Shown in pieces: positions 16,546-25,735 of a stretch of 48,094 bases of DNA; position 1 is the first letter of the stretch, and each line of letters starts with the position of its first letter. The stretch is from DATLXU01 sp035575515. Lineage in GTDB: Bacteria > Acidobacteriota > Blastocatellia > UBA7656. The notes below the pieces were generated by a model that saw nothing but the letters and a program-made list of their open reading frames with translations, did not search any database and had not been told where the DNA came from. Where the stretch lies: contig DATLXU010000021.1 in the NCBI GenBank assembly GCA_035575515.1, forward strand, positions 1 to 48,094. The letters are read 5' to 3'. The translations under genes and the position numbers were made by a program.

Positions 16546-17445
16546 ATGAAACGCTCTGTTTTAGTTTTAGCTGCGCTGCTCCTGTTCAACTACATTGCTT
16601 TCACTCAGGAAAATAAGCTGTCTACTGCGCTTGCTTCGCTCGTTGAAACCGAGCGAGCCTTTGCAAGAACGAGCGTCGAGAAAGGCATACGCGACGCGTT
16701 CCTCCCGTTTTTTGCTGACGACGGGATCAATTTCCAGCCGCATCCTACAAACACGAAAGAGGCGTTCAGCAAACGCCCTGCGACTCGCGCATCGGTCACG
16801 CTCAACTGGGAGCCTGTTTTTGGAGACGTGTCGGCTGCGGGCGACCTCGGCTACACAACAGGCCCGTACCGGCTCACTGATGATGGTCCCGAAAAACGGC
16901 CCACGCAGCACGGATTCTTCTTTTCAATCTGGAAGAAACAGCCGGACGGCAACTGGCGAGTCGCGGTTGATTTCGGGATACAAACGCCCGCAGATTATTC
17001 AGAGCGTCTTTCGTTTCAGCCAGCGCGGCAGGCAACGATGAAGCGAGCGCCCGCAGGTTCAAATCCCGAAGCCGAGCGGGCTGCTTTGACAAAAACAGAC
17101 AGGCAGTTTTCAGAGTTGGCAAAAACTGCGGGGATGGCAAAGGCGTTTCTCAGTTACCTGAGCGACGACGCGCGAATCTACAGGGGCGGTCTTATGCCCT
17201 TCATAGGGAAGCGGGCCGCGGACGCGTTCCTCGCTCAAAGAGAGATTTCAGCAACATGGAACCCCATGAAGTCCGATGTGTCGAAGTCGAATGATCTAGG
17301 ATACACATACGGCGGTTACGAATTGAAGGAGATGACCGGCGAGCAGAAGGTAGTAGAACGCGGTTATTACGTGCGCGTATGGAAGCGCGACGAACAAGCA
17401 AGGTGGAAAGTTGTGGCGGACATAAGCAATCGGCTGCCGCGGTAG
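16546..17445 (+). CDS. secreted protein with two DUF4440 (NTF2-like) domains
   Basis: The ATG at 16546 starts a clear signal peptide (KRSVLVLAALLLFNYIAF); the frame is open upstream to 16447 but that part is terminator hairpin. The 299-residue precursor has two successive DUF4440/SnoaL-like cone domains (about 25-155 and 180-299). Each follows the pattern of an N-terminal helix, an acidic DDG/DDARI strand and a C-terminal W-K..DG/EQ.RWKVV strand. The domains are duplicates of each other. The family binds small hydrophobic ligands or acts as a stability factor; no catalytic residues can be assigned. Weak GGGA precedes the start. Confidence 0.8.
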   Translation: MKRSVLVLAALLLFNYIAFTQENKLSTALASLVETERAFARTSVEKGIRDAFLPFFADDGINFQPHPTNTKEAFSKRPATRASVTLNWEPVFGDVSAAGDLGYTTGPYRLTDDGPEKRPTQHGFFFSIWKKQPDGNWRVAVDFGIQTPADYSERLSFQPARQATMKRAPAGSNPEAERAALTKTDRQFSELAKTAGMAKAFLSYLSDDARIYRGGLMPFIGKRAADAFLAQREISATWNPMKSDVSKSNDLGYTYGGYELKEMTGEQKVVERGYYVRVWKRDEQARWKVVADISNRLPR

Positions 17446-17632
17446 CCGAGTCGCTCTTGTGGCACTAAGCAACATACGACCCAGCGTTTCAGCGTGACCA
17501 AAATCATCAATCGAATTGTGCTCTTGCGCCGCCTCATTGACCCTATTGTCCGTAATTTCAATCGCAAGTTTCAGATAGAAGCGCGGCGGGCGAGATAAAG
17601 GTTCAGGCACGAAGGTTGTAATTAACAGCCGC

Positions 17633-18256
17633 GTGCGATTCTGTCTCAAAAAGCCCGCCGCTTTGCTTGCCGCCTGCGCGCTGTGCGCATCGGGCGCGCA
17701 CGCTGCGCTTGCTCAGCAAGACCGCGCAGCCGTGCGAATAACCGGCGCGGTATCTCCCGCGCTCAAGCTTTCAACAGTCAGAATTACTGATGGCGCAGGC
17801 GTGCACGCGACGGTTGAAGTATCGGGACTCGATTCGGCTATTGTGACTCTCGAAGGCAACGGGCAAGGCTCTGCAGCGCGAATAACTATCCCGCTTGAGA
17901 TAAGAACGAACGTCGCTTACGAGTTAAAAGAGGAGACGCTATATGCTGAAGGCTGCGCGCCGGACGTTATTGCGTCGGCCAATTCAATTCGCGCGAGCGG
18001 CGCGGGTGTCGCTCCAAAGGCTATTGATGAATCAAAAAAACAAGAGCCAATCAATTTCACCGGCCAGATGAATCCTACCGGTCAGCAGAACGCGGGTGTG
18101 TTAATAACAGGCCCCCGCGTATCGCTTGCAGGCAACTTTACTTCTTCTAATAATGCGCTGCTTGTGAATCTGGATATAGATTTGAATAATCAAACGCGAG
18201 GCTGCCGATGGCGGCTTGTGTTTCGCCTCTCGCTCAGGCAATCACCGCGACTGTAA
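17633..18256 (+). CDS. secreted protein of unknown function
   Basis: The frame begins with GTG and encodes a signal peptide (KKPAALLAACALCASGAHAALA). A beta-rich segment follows (ITGAVSPALKLS...VEVSGLDSAIVTLEGNG), then a Lys/Glu/Pro linker and a Gly/Asn-rich C-terminus (NFTGQMNPTGQQNAGVLI, LAGNFTSSNN). I do not recognise a family; it could be a small beta-sandwich surface protein. No Shine-Dalgarno sequence is seen. A strong hairpin lies 30 bases after the stop. No real gene was seen in the 187 bases before it. Confidence 0.6.
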   Translation: MRFCLKKPAALLAACALCASGAHAALAQQDRAAVRITGAVSPALKLSTVRITDGAGVHATVEVSGLDSAIVTLEGNGQGSAARITIPLEIRTNVAYELKEETLYAEGCAPDVIASANSIRASGAGVAPKAIDESKKQEPINFTGQMNPTGQQNAGVLITGPRVSLAGNFTSSNNALLVNLDIDLNNQTRGCRWRLVFRLSLRQSPRL

Positions 18257-18285
18257 ATCAATCTGAAAAGTTGAGCCTATATACA

Positions 18286-18333
18286 AACAGAGAGACACAA
18301 AGGCAATAATCTTTTAGCCTTTGTTTCTCTGTT
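18286..18333. terminator. bidirectional hairpin between convergent genes
   Basis: AACAGAGAGACACAAAGGC (18286-18304) pairs with 18317-18333 (GCCTTTGTTTCTCTGTT) with one or two mismatches, over a 12-base loop containing CTTTTA. It lies between the secreted unknown and the HD-GYP gene, which converge. Confidence 0.7.
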
Positions 18334-18354
18334 GAATGATTTGTTTGCGGGAGC

Positions 18355-19542
18355 TTATGCCAGCAAGGCCGACACGTTGAGCGGGCCAGTCATCCCCGTG
18401 TGTCGTTTCAACGAAACGATGAAGGAGCGGATTTCGCGCTTGTCTATGATCTGTTCGATATAGTCTTGCGATTCGGCTGTCAGGCGAATCTCGCGCAATT
18501 CCTCTTCCGGCACGCTCAAGAACGCCTGCACAACTTTAGGATCGAAGTGTCGCCCGGAGTGCGCGATGATCTCGGCGCGGGCTTGCTCGTATGACGCGGC
18601 GCGGCGGTACGGGCGATCGCTCGTTATCGCGTCGAATGCATCGGCTATGGCGAATATGCGAGCGTTGATATGAATCAACTCGCCTCGAAGCCCGTGAGGA
18701 TAGCCGCTGCCGTCGTACTTTTCGTGATGCTGGCCTACGACCGGAGCCGCGCCCTGCAAAAAGTCTATGCCGTTGATGATTCGCAGTCCGTAATTGATGT
18801 GCATTCGCATCTGCTCCCATTCTTCAGCGGTGAGCGGGCCGCGTTTGAGCAGTATCGCGTCGGGCACGCCAATCTTGCCGATGTCGTGAAGCAGCGCGCC
18901 CTGTTCGAGCGCGATCAGCTCGTTGTGCGACAATCCCATCTCGCGGCCAAGCCTGAGCGAGTATGCGACGACGCGATCCGAATGGCCTGCCGTCTCAACG
19001 TCGCGGGCTTCGAGCGCGCCTGCTAGCGCCCTGAGCGTAGCGCGATAATTCTGGTAGAGCGTTTCCAGCGTCTGATTGAGGCTCTCGTTCAACTGTCGAA
19101 GCTCTTGGGTTCGCGCGCGAACCGTGTCTTCGAGCGATTGTTCGTAGTGTCGCTTGGCCGCCACAAGCACCTGATAGCGATGCGCGCGCTCGACCGACAT
19201 CATCACCTGCTGCAGGTCGAACGGTTTCGTCACATAATCGAATGCGCCCTGCCGCATTGATTCGATGGCATAATTGATGTCGGTCATCCCTGACACCATT
19301 ATCACAACCGTTTCTGGACAAAACTGCTGAATGTACTGGCACAGCTCTATGCCCGTAGTGCCCGGCATTGTAATGTCTGTCATAACCAGATTAAACGATT
19401 GGACCGCGAGCAGCGCGGCGGCCTCGTCGGCGCTTGAAGCCGTAGCACACCTGTAATCATTAGAGAGATAGGTTGAAAGTAGCCTGCGTATGGGTTCCTC
19501 ATCGTCAACGATTAATATCGAGACATCTTTATTGCTTGGCAT
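18355..19542 (-). CDS. response regulator with HD-GYP phosphodiesterase domain
   Basis: The ATG at 19542 has GGAG about seven bases upstream; the frame is open to 19572 (GTG). The 395-residue protein has a receiver domain (about 7-120) with phosphoacceptor D56 and K106. A coiled linker follows (about 130-170), then an HD-GYP domain (about 175-365). The HD dyad (H219-D220, HDIGKIGVPD) and HHEKYDGSGYP (272-282) are complete, so it should hydrolyse cyclic di-GMP. No histidine kinase is nearby, so the sensor partner is unknown. A perfect 14-base palindrome (19584-19597) lies about 40 bases upstream. Confidence 0.93.
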   Translation of the reverse strand: MPSNKDVSILIVDDEEPIRRLLSTYLSNDYRCATASSADEAAALLAVQSFNLVMTDITMPGTTGIELCQYIQQFCPETVVIMVSGMTDINYAIESMRQGAFDYVTKPFDLQQVMMSVERAHRYQVLVAAKRHYEQSLEDTVRARTQELRQLNESLNQTLETLYQNYRATLRALAGALEARDVETAGHSDRVVAYSLRLGREMGLSHNELIALEQGALLHDIGKIGVPDAILLKRGPLTAEEWEQMRMHINYGLRIINGIDFLQGAAPVVGQHHEKYDGSGYPHGLRGELIHINARIFAIADAFDAITSDRPYRRAASYEQARAEIIAHSGRHFDPKVVQAFLSVPEEELREIRLTAESQDYIEQIIDKREIRSFIVSLKRHTGMTGPLNVSALLA

Positions 19543-19583
19543 CTGCAATCTCCATTCAGAATTCATACTCACGCGCGGCGGTG

Positions 19584-19597
19584 GCAGTTATAACTGC
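19584..19597. promoter_or_regulatory. 14-base palindrome upstream of the HD-GYP gene
   Basis: GCAGTTATAACTGC is a perfect palindrome 42 bases before the HD-GYP start. It could be an operator. No other copy was noticed in the window. Confidence 0.35.
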
Positions 19598-19713
19598 ACA
19601 TAGGGCGCGTCCTGACCAAGAGCAAAGCGCATTCCCTGACGACTGCTTGGCTGGTTTTTGTTAACTGTTGTCTATGGGAGATTTACAAAAGCCATCACAA
19701 TGACTGCGGCGCG

Positions 19714-19757
19714 TGGCTATAGTAGCCATCAGCAACAGTTGCGGAGAAATTCCGCAA
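19714..19757. terminator. cluster of three short hairpins after the TPR gene
   Basis: TGGCTA-tag-TAGCCA (19714-19728), GCAACAGTTGC (19732-19742) and TTGCGGA/TCCGCAA (19739-19757) follow one another. The last two overlap and exclude each other. They lie downstream of the minus-strand TPR gene that ends at 19811 and may end the receptor operon. Confidence 0.4.
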
Positions 19758-19810
19758 GCAGGGCGACAGAAAGAGGCTTTGAGAGAATAAACACGAATTA
19801 CGGGGGCGGT

Positions 19811-20866
19811 TCAATTCAGCGGAGCGGGCTTCTTGTCGCTCGCGGGAGCGCGCAGCGTCTTTATCGCTTCGCGTATCGCGTCGGCATTCTTCGCGTCGGG
19901 CGTCGTTTTCAAATACTGCTCCAGCGCAGCCGCCGCCTGCGCCTTGTCGCCCTTCTTCTCATAGACCCTCGCCAGTTGAAGGTAAGCAACCGCCAGTTTG
20001 TGGTCGCTCATATCAAGCGCCTTTAACAAATCCTTCTCCGCGAGGTCCAGAGCTTTGCTTCGCTCCGCCGCTTCTTTCGACGCGGCAGGATTTATAGCCG
20101 ATGCATGCTCGACGAGCGCGCCTGCCCGCATCAGTAGTATGTTGGCATCGGTCGGATTTAATCGCGCCGCTTCGGCGAAGACCTGCGAAGCGAGCGCATA
20201 CTTGCCCTGCTTGACGAGCAACTGGCCGAAGGATTGATATACGCGATCATCCTTCGCATTGATCTTTCGCGCCTGCTCAAGCTCGGCAATTGCCTCCTGC
20301 AGGCGATTGAGTTTCATCAACTCGTTGCCTAAAAGAAAGTGCGCGTCAAAGTAATCGGGGTAAGCCTTGATAGCCTCTTGCAACGCTGCGATTGCTTCCT
20401 GCGATTTGTTCTGCTTCGAGAGCGCAAGGGCGCGGTCTAAGGCTTCGCGAGCCGCTTTCGGAATGTTCTGGCCGGAAACTGCTCGGTTGCTGAGCGGGGC
20501 TGCTGCTCCGCTTTTTGGGATAAGTGTAATCTCAACGGTGCGCTGCTCGCCGGGATCGTCAGAGCTTGTAAGCCTCACGAATTCGACGTGCTCCTGAACA
20601 GGGTTGTAGTCCGGCGCAGAGATTATAACTATATAGCTTGTCCCACTGAGTCCATTGAAAAAGAAATCGCCTTCGTTGTTGGTCGTCGTCGTGTTGACCG
20701 GCAAGCCGTTGCCTGTCTCAAGCTGGACTATTACTTGCCCTAGGTTTCGGCCCTGAGAGTTGCGCACCTTGCCGCGTATGCTGTTGCCCTGCGCGCGCGC
20801 GGCGGCAAGCGAGCACAGGCTAAAGCTAAAAAGAATTATCAAAAGAGCAAAGGCTTGTTTCTTCAT
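19811..20866 (-). CDS. secreted carboxypeptidase-regulatory-like / TPR protein (module 1, second partner)
   Basis: The 351-residue precursor has a signal peptide (1 to about 26) and a carboxypeptidase-D regulatory-like beta domain (about 28-115: IRGKVRNSQGRNLGQVIVQLETG...TTNNEGDFFFNGL). Then come about five TPR units (about 140-335), some with the canonical W-less pattern A..L.EAI...P.. It ends in a Lys/Pro-rich tail. The upstream gene (20902-21888) is a paralogue, 35 bases away. Both follow the Oar-like receptor at 21996-25256, so a periplasmic or outer-membrane partner role is inferred. Neither ligand nor attachment is known; no lipobox Cys is evident. Confidence 0.85.
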   Translation of the reverse strand: MKKQAFALLIILFSFSLCSLAAARAQGNSIRGKVRNSQGRNLGQVIVQLETGNGLPVNTTTTNNEGDFFFNGLSGTSYIVIISAPDYNPVQEHVEFVRLTSSDDPGEQRTVEITLIPKSGAAAPLSNRAVSGQNIPKAAREALDRALALSKQNKSQEAIAALQEAIKAYPDYFDAHFLLGNELMKLNRLQEAIAELEQARKINAKDDRVYQSFGQLLVKQGKYALASQVFAEAARLNPTDANILLMRAGALVEHASAINPAASKEAAERSKALDLAEKDLLKALDMSDHKLAVAYLQLARVYEKKGDKAQAAAALEQYLKTTPDAKNADAIREAIKTLRAPASDKKPAPLN

Positions 20867-20901
20867 GGTTAATCTCCAAAACTTTTAATCACGTGCGCTA
20901 T

Positions 20902-21888
20902 TCAATTGGCGCGAAGTTTCTTTATAGCTTCGCGGATAATTGCAGCGTTTTCGGCGTCGGGTTTCATACTCAAATACTTCTCAAGCTCGTCGGCAGCGCG
21001 CTTGCGGTCGCCCATCTTTTCGTACAGCCGCGCAAGGTGAATATGAACCATCGGCAGTTTATGCTCGCTTATGCGGTCGGCGTTCTTTAGTGCCGTCTCC
21101 GCATCGCTGAAGCGGCCCATCTCTATCAACGCCGCGCCCTTCATCAACTGCGCTTCGGCATTCGCGGAATCGAGCCGCGTGACAGCCTCGAATACGGACG
21201 CCGCAACGTTGAATTTCTTCTGCTCGTAGAGCGCCAGACCGAACGCCTGGTAAGGCCGACTGTCTTTGGGATTAATGGAGCGCGCTCGCTCTAACGCCTC
21301 TATTGCCTCCGCGTGCCTGCGCAATCTGAGCAGCTCAACGCCGAGCGCGAGGTGCGCATCGAAATAATTCCCGAATATCTTTATAGCCTCGCGCAGTGCG
21401 GCGATTCCCTCATCGCTTTTGCGCTCGGCCAGCAACTTCACGCCGCGCTGATACGAGGCGCGGGCGGCTTCGGGCGTATCTTGATTGAAGACGACTCCGG
21501 CGCGAGGCAGTTTGGGCGCGGCTTTCGCGGCTAGCGTTATATCTACGCGCAGAGTTTCGCCCGGACGGTTTCCCGCTTCGCGCGTGAACTCGACGCGTTC
21601 GGAAAAAGGCTGATAGATCGGGTCGTTTATGACGAGCACGAAAGAGGCTCCCGTCAGTCCGTAAAAAGCGTAGTCGCCTTCGTTGTTCGTGACGGTCTGG
21701 GTGACAATCACGCCCAGGCCGGTCTGCAGTTCGACATGCAGGTTGGCTGCTGGCTCGCCGTATTGCGTGCGGACCTTGCCTTTTATCGTGTTGCCGGTGA
21801 CTGATTGCGAAATTGCGATCTGATGCAACAGAGCCAGCACGTAGAGCGCGCAGGTAAAAGAAACATATGCATAACGGCGGCTCACCAT
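20902..21888 (-). CDS. secreted carboxypeptidase-regulatory-like / TPR protein (module 1, first partner)
   Basis: The 328-residue precursor has the same plan as its neighbour: N-terminal signal or anchor segment (about 8-28), carboxypeptidase-D regulatory-like domain (about 32-115: IKGKVRTQYGEPAANLHVELQ...VTNNEGDYAFYGL) and TPR units (about 140-320). The C-terminal ends also match (AAIIREAIKKLR here, ADAIREAIKTLR in the neighbour), so the two arose by tandem duplication. It starts 108 bases after the receptor stop and is probably co-transcribed with it. The TPR surface may present cargo to, or scaffold, the receptor; this is inference. Confidence 0.85.
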   Translation of the reverse strand: MVSRRYAYVSFTCALYVLALLHQIAISQSVTGNTIKGKVRTQYGEPAANLHVELQTGLGVIVTQTVTNNEGDYAFYGLTGASFVLVINDPIYQPFSERVEFTREAGNRPGETLRVDITLAAKAAPKLPRAGVVFNQDTPEAARASYQRGVKLLAERKSDEGIAALREAIKIFGNYFDAHLALGVELLRLRRHAEAIEALERARSINPKDSRPYQAFGLALYEQKKFNVAASVFEAVTRLDSANAEAQLMKGAALIEMGRFSDAETALKNADRISEHKLPMVHIHLARLYEKMGDRKRAADELEKYLSMKPDAENAAIIREAIKKLRAN

Positions 21889-21995
21889 CGCGCGAAACCC
21901 TTAATTGCAGATTGAGGCAATCTCTATAGATGAAAAAGTGGTGGAGCTAAACCAAGCTCCACCACTGTCAAAGAGTCAGGTTTATCCTAGTCCGC

Positions 21996-24900
21996 TTAGA
22001 AGCTGAACTTCAAGGCGAACTGGAAGGCCCGCGGCCCGCCCGTGCCGAATACACTGTTGGTGCGCTGGGTCGGGCGGAAGGTGGTGAACTCAAATCCCGG
22101 CGTTGCGGCATCTTCCGCAGCCGGTATCTGATTGTCGACGACGTTCGTCAGGTTCGCCACGTTGAACAGGTTGAAGACCTCGCCTATGAAGTCGAGCCTT
22201 CTGCCTTCGCCAAGGCGGAACGACTTGGTGAGCCGCACGTCCTGCGAGATTACGGAATCGCCGCCAATCGGAGTGTCGGCGGGCAGTTCTGCGAGCGGGC
22301 GCAGAGGCGTGCCCTGCGGATCAACCGGAACGCCGTCTTCAATACGCGCCGCAAACGAACGGATGTTAGCGTTGTAGTTGCGGATGACCGCGTTCAGCTC
22401 CTCGACCGATTTGATCTCTCGTCCGATGTCTCCCGGCCTGGTGCCGGGCAGATAAGAGAAGAACGAGCCGCTGCCGAAAAGATCCACACCGTCGGGAAGT
22501 ATCGCGCTGAACGGCAGGCCGCTGAAGGCCGTCGAGATCAGCGACACAGACCAGCCGCCGAGCAGGGCACGCTTGGCTCCCGTGCTGTCCTTGAAGAACG
22601 GAAGCTCCCAAACCGTGCTCAGCACGAACCGATGCGTGCGATCAAGCCCGCCGGGTCCGAACTCAAGCCGGAAATCGCTTCCGTTAGAGATGGTTTGGCC
22701 GAGTCCGAGCGCGTCGCCGCCGAAGTTCTTCAACCGCGAAAGCGTGTAACTGCCCGTGAGCTGGAAGCCGTTTCTCCAACGGCGGTCCAATCTGAGCAAC
22801 AGCGCCTTGTAGGTCGAAAACGCCGATGAATCAGCATACGGAATCGCGTTCGGGAAGTCCGTCACAGGATTCGGATTGCCGTTGCGGTCAACCGCGCTGA
22901 AGAAGTTCGCGTCGTAGGTGAGCACTTCGTGCACGCCCTTGCGATAGTTGAAGTCGGCCTGCAATACCATATTGCCCGGCAGTTCCTTCTGGACTCCGAC
23001 TGCATATTGCAGCGAGTAAGGAATCTGGAAGTTGCTGGCGAACAGCGGTCCGCTGATGGCTTGGAAGCACTCGATCGAGGTCGGCAGCGAGCAGTTGAAC
23101 GCGCGCGACTCCACATCGGCGCGAACCCGTCCTATCAGAGCCAGCGCGTCGCGCAGCCTCAAAAATCCCGTTGAAGATGTTGGGCTTGTGCTGAAGCGAG
23201 CGTCGCCTCCCGGAAGCAGGCTGCTTTGAATGTCAGTGCCTACGAGGAACAACTCCGCGCCGGGAGGGCCGAGGTCGGCGCGCTCGAACAGTCGCAGGTT
23301 GTCAATCGTCGTGTCGTAGTACATGCCGAAGCCGCCGCGAATCACCGTGCGGCCTTTGCCTGAAATGTCCCAGGCAAATCCGAGTCGCGGAGCGATGTTG
23401 TTCTTGTCGGCTTTGGCAGGCTCAGTCCCCTTGTCGAACACGGCGGCAACTATCGCCGGTTTGGGCTGATCGTGATTCCAGAGGTTTGTGTCATAACGAT
23501 AAGCCAGCCCGTAGTTGAGCGTGAAGTTATTTGTGATCTTCCAGTTGTCCGTGCCGTAGAACTGGAAGCGGTGGTTGATGGTTGCGCCTTCGGGCGTGTT
23601 GAACGGCAGTATGTCGTTGCCGATGCCCATCGAGATGTCGCGCACGGGCGCGTTGAGGAAGTCGGCTTCGGTTGCCAGAATCGGGGGACCGCCAAAACCC
23701 GGCCCGAATATGCGGATTCGCGCGGGCTTGGCGAAAGCGAACTGACCTGTGATCGAAGTGCGCTCCCAGTTGCCGCCGAACCTCCACGTGTGTGAGCCGC
23801 GCCCCAGCGTCAGGTCGTCGCGGATCTGGTTGCGGCTCTGATCGGTCACCTGCGGGGTGATGTAGTTGGTGCCCGAGCGCCAGGTCGAGTCAGGATTGAG
23901 CACCCAGATGGCCGGGAAATCTTTCGTCTTCGGATCAATCCTGTTATGGAAATCGTTGAAGTGGTAACGGAAATCATTGACCGTCGTCGCGCCAATGTTG
24001 CGCGTGAGGCCGAAGATTACGTCATGGCCGCGGTTCGTAACGAGCTGATTGTGCGACTGGAAAATGCCACTCGCGCTGTCGCGCGGAACTATGCCTGTGC
24101 CGGGCGCGAACGGAACGTCCTGATCGTTATCGTTAAATGAATAACGAGCGAGGAAGTTGGTCTTGCTGTTGACGACCCAGTCAACTTTGCTCGTCAACAG
24201 AAGCTCGTTGAATGGGTTCGGCGTGAAGCCGCTGAAGCCCGGTATCGAGCTAGGCAATATGTGAATCGCCACCGCGTCCTGATTGTTGTACTCAGTGTTG
24301 AAGAAGAAGAAAGCTTTGTCTTTCTTGATCGGACCGCTGAATGTGCCACCGAACTGTTCGCGGTCGAACGGTATCTCGTCGGTCTGAGCCTCTGGCGGAA
24401 CGGCGTGAATGGCGTCCAGACGATTGAGCGACGGGAAGGCCGCGAAGCTCGAATCGCGCCAGTAGACATAGCCGTTGCCATGGAAATTATTCGAGCCGGA
24501 TTTTGAAATAATGTTTACCGATCCGGTAGCCGAAGCGCCGGTCGAAAGGTCGTAGTTGGATATGCCGACTTGGAACTCCTGAACGATCTCCTGCGAGAAG
24601 TTCTGAACGGTCGTGCCGACGACGTTGTCAACGACCGAACCGCCGTCGACCGTTATCTGAGTCGAGCGGCCAGCCTGCCCGGCAATCGAAACGCCCGTGT
24701 AGTTTGCTTTGGTCGGGTCGAAGCTGCCGCCGTCAACTTTTTCCGTACCCGGCTGAAGCTGCGCCAGGTCGAGGAAGTTGCGGCCATTGAGCGGCAGGTT
24801 TTCAATCTGCACGGTCCCGACGACGCCAGCGACCGTGTTGTCTGTGCGGTCGACCTGCGCTTCGCCTCCGCCAGTGACGGTGACCGTTTCGGTAACGCCG

Positions 24901-25256
24901 CCCGCCTGAAGCGTGACATCAATCGGCACGTTCGCGCCGACGTTGACCTGTATGTCGGTCACAACCGTCGCTTTGAAGCCCTGCTGCCCCCCGGCCCTTA
25001 TTTCGTAAGTGCCCGGCGGAAGCGAGGCGATGCGATAGCGACCATCGCTGCCAGTATTTGTTGTGCGAGTAAGACCAGTAGCAATGTTTTTGGCCGTGAC
25101 CGTCACGTTGGGCACGATTGCGCCCTGCGGGTCCGTCACCGTGCCTTCAATTGCGCCGGTCGGTTCCTGCGCCGCAAGTGATAACGGCGACAGAGCCATA
25201 ATCAGCATGGCCAGCGAAATCACGCCTACCAGCCACCTTCTCCATGGTTTTCTCAT
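21996..25256 (-). CDS. Oar-like TonB-dependent outer membrane receptor (module 1)
   Basis: The 1086-residue protein has a signal peptide (1 to about 29) and a carboxypeptidase regulatory-like domain (about 33-115: GAIEGTVTDPQGAIVPNVTV...GSDGRYRIASLPPG). A plug follows (about 125-260, with IENLPLNGRNFLDLAQLQPG), then a long beta-barrel ending in a phenylalanine (FALKFSF), as outer-membrane barrels do. The ligand is unknown; large polymers or peptides are usual for this group. GGAGG precedes the ATG. Transcription probably starts about 360 bases upstream at the promoter at 25627-25653. Two secreted TPR proteins follow in the same direction. Confidence 0.93.
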   Translation of the reverse strand: MRKPWRRWLVGVISLAMLIMALSPLSLAAQEPTGAIEGTVTDPQGAIVPNVTVTAKNIATGLTRTTNTGSDGRYRIASLPPGTYEIRAGGQQGFKATVVTDIQVNVGANVPIDVTLQAGGVTETVTVTGGGEAQVDRTDNTVAGVVGTVQIENLPLNGRNFLDLAQLQPGTEKVDGGSFDPTKANYTGVSIAGQAGRSTQITVDGGSVVDNVVGTTVQNFSQEIVQEFQVGISNYDLSTGASATGSVNIISKSGSNNFHGNGYVYWRDSSFAAFPSLNRLDAIHAVPPEAQTDEIPFDREQFGGTFSGPIKKDKAFFFFNTEYNNQDAVAIHILPSSIPGFSGFTPNPFNELLLTSKVDWVVNSKTNFLARYSFNDNDQDVPFAPGTGIVPRDSASGIFQSHNQLVTNRGHDVIFGLTRNIGATTVNDFRYHFNDFHNRIDPKTKDFPAIWVLNPDSTWRSGTNYITPQVTDQSRNQIRDDLTLGRGSHTWRFGGNWERTSITGQFAFAKPARIRIFGPGFGGPPILATEADFLNAPVRDISMGIGNDILPFNTPEGATINHRFQFYGTDNWKITNNFTLNYGLAYRYDTNLWNHDQPKPAIVAAVFDKGTEPAKADKNNIAPRLGFAWDISGKGRTVIRGGFGMYYDTTIDNLRLFERADLGPPGAELFLVGTDIQSSLLPGGDARFSTSPTSSTGFLRLRDALALIGRVRADVESRAFNCSLPTSIECFQAISGPLFASNFQIPYSLQYAVGVQKELPGNMVLQADFNYRKGVHEVLTYDANFFSAVDRNGNPNPVTDFPNAIPYADSSAFSTYKALLLRLDRRWRNGFQLTGSYTLSRLKNFGGDALGLGQTISNGSDFRLEFGPGGLDRTHRFVLSTVWELPFFKDSTGAKRALLGGWSVSLISTAFSGLPFSAILPDGVDLFGSGSFFSYLPGTRPGDIGREIKSVEELNAVIRNYNANIRSFAARIEDGVPVDPQGTPLRPLAELPADTPIGGDSVISQDVRLTKSFRLGEGRRLDFIGEVFNLFNVANLTNVVDNQIPAAEDAATPGFEFTTFRPTQRTNSVFGTGGPRAFQFALKFSF

Positions 25257-25567
25257 GTGAGCCTCCTATCATTAATCTTTTTGACCCCTGACAATAACAA
25301 CTGATGAGACCGAAGCTCGCTGCGGAAGGAACTTCGGTTACATACAATTAGAGCGATTCAGGCAAATGATGCGTGCGGCAATCGGGGGGGATATGAATCG
25401 CTTCCTGATCTGGAAAAAAACTTTTCTGTTTAAAGAGCGGCTCTTGAACATTATCCACCAAAATCAATTGCTTAATTATTGATTTCTATTCGCTTTTGAC
25501 CGCCTGCTAAAACTGACGACTGCAGACGCTTGCCAAGGCCAAAACGTTCTAAATGATGTGACCCGCT
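25257..25567 (-). other. long untranslated leader of receptor module 1
   Basis: This 311-base stretch lies between the receptor start and the conserved regulatory block. It contains the GGAGG ribosome site next to the start codon, and on the mRNA a GAGC-rich short inverted repeat followed by a T7 run (25414-25420). No plausible gene was seen on either strand. It does not match the module 2 leader apart from the ribosome site. Confidence 0.55.
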
Positions 25568-25700
25568 AAACGAGCAAAATATATTCCAATATCTGAATGA
25601 GCTTCCTCAACGGCTAACGGCTCGTCATTATACCACTTAGAGAGAATTCTCAAACCCCTTTTCGTAAACCGCGCCCCATGAATATGCAGAATTATGGATT
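25568..25700 (-). promoter_or_regulatory. conserved regulatory block of receptor module 1
   Basis: This block aligns almost without gaps with 30333-30464. It holds, on the minus strand, TTGAGA (25648-25653), a 15-base spacer and an extended -10 TGGTATAAT (hexamer 25627-25632). A perfect GAGAATTCTC palindrome (25642-25651) overlaps the -35. A leader element lies at 25568-25589. Upstream is an AATCCATAATT..TGCAT box (25684-25700), repeated once more at 25704-25720. The palindrome differs from the module 2 copy at its centre but stays palindromic. Confidence 0.75.
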
Positions 25701-25720
25701 GACATACAAAATTATGGATT
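25684..25720 (-). repeat. tandem upstream boxes AATCCATAATT(C/T)TG(C/T)AT
   Basis: Two 17-base copies (25684-25700 and 25704-25720) are 20 bases apart, about two helical turns, upstream of the module 1 promoter. One copy is present upstream of the module 2 promoter (30448-30464). The arrangement suggests an activator site. Confidence 0.55.
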
Positions 25721-25735
25721 TTTTTCTGCCAGGAA

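Noticed and set aside
17052..17072. GGTTCAAATCCCG, like a tRNA T-arm
   Set aside because: It lies inside the double-DUF4440 coding frame, and no acceptor stem or anticodon arm fits around it.
25270..25295. GACCCCTGAC near the module 1 receptor, like the heptamer elements
   Set aside because: A single short match without a paired arm; probably chance.
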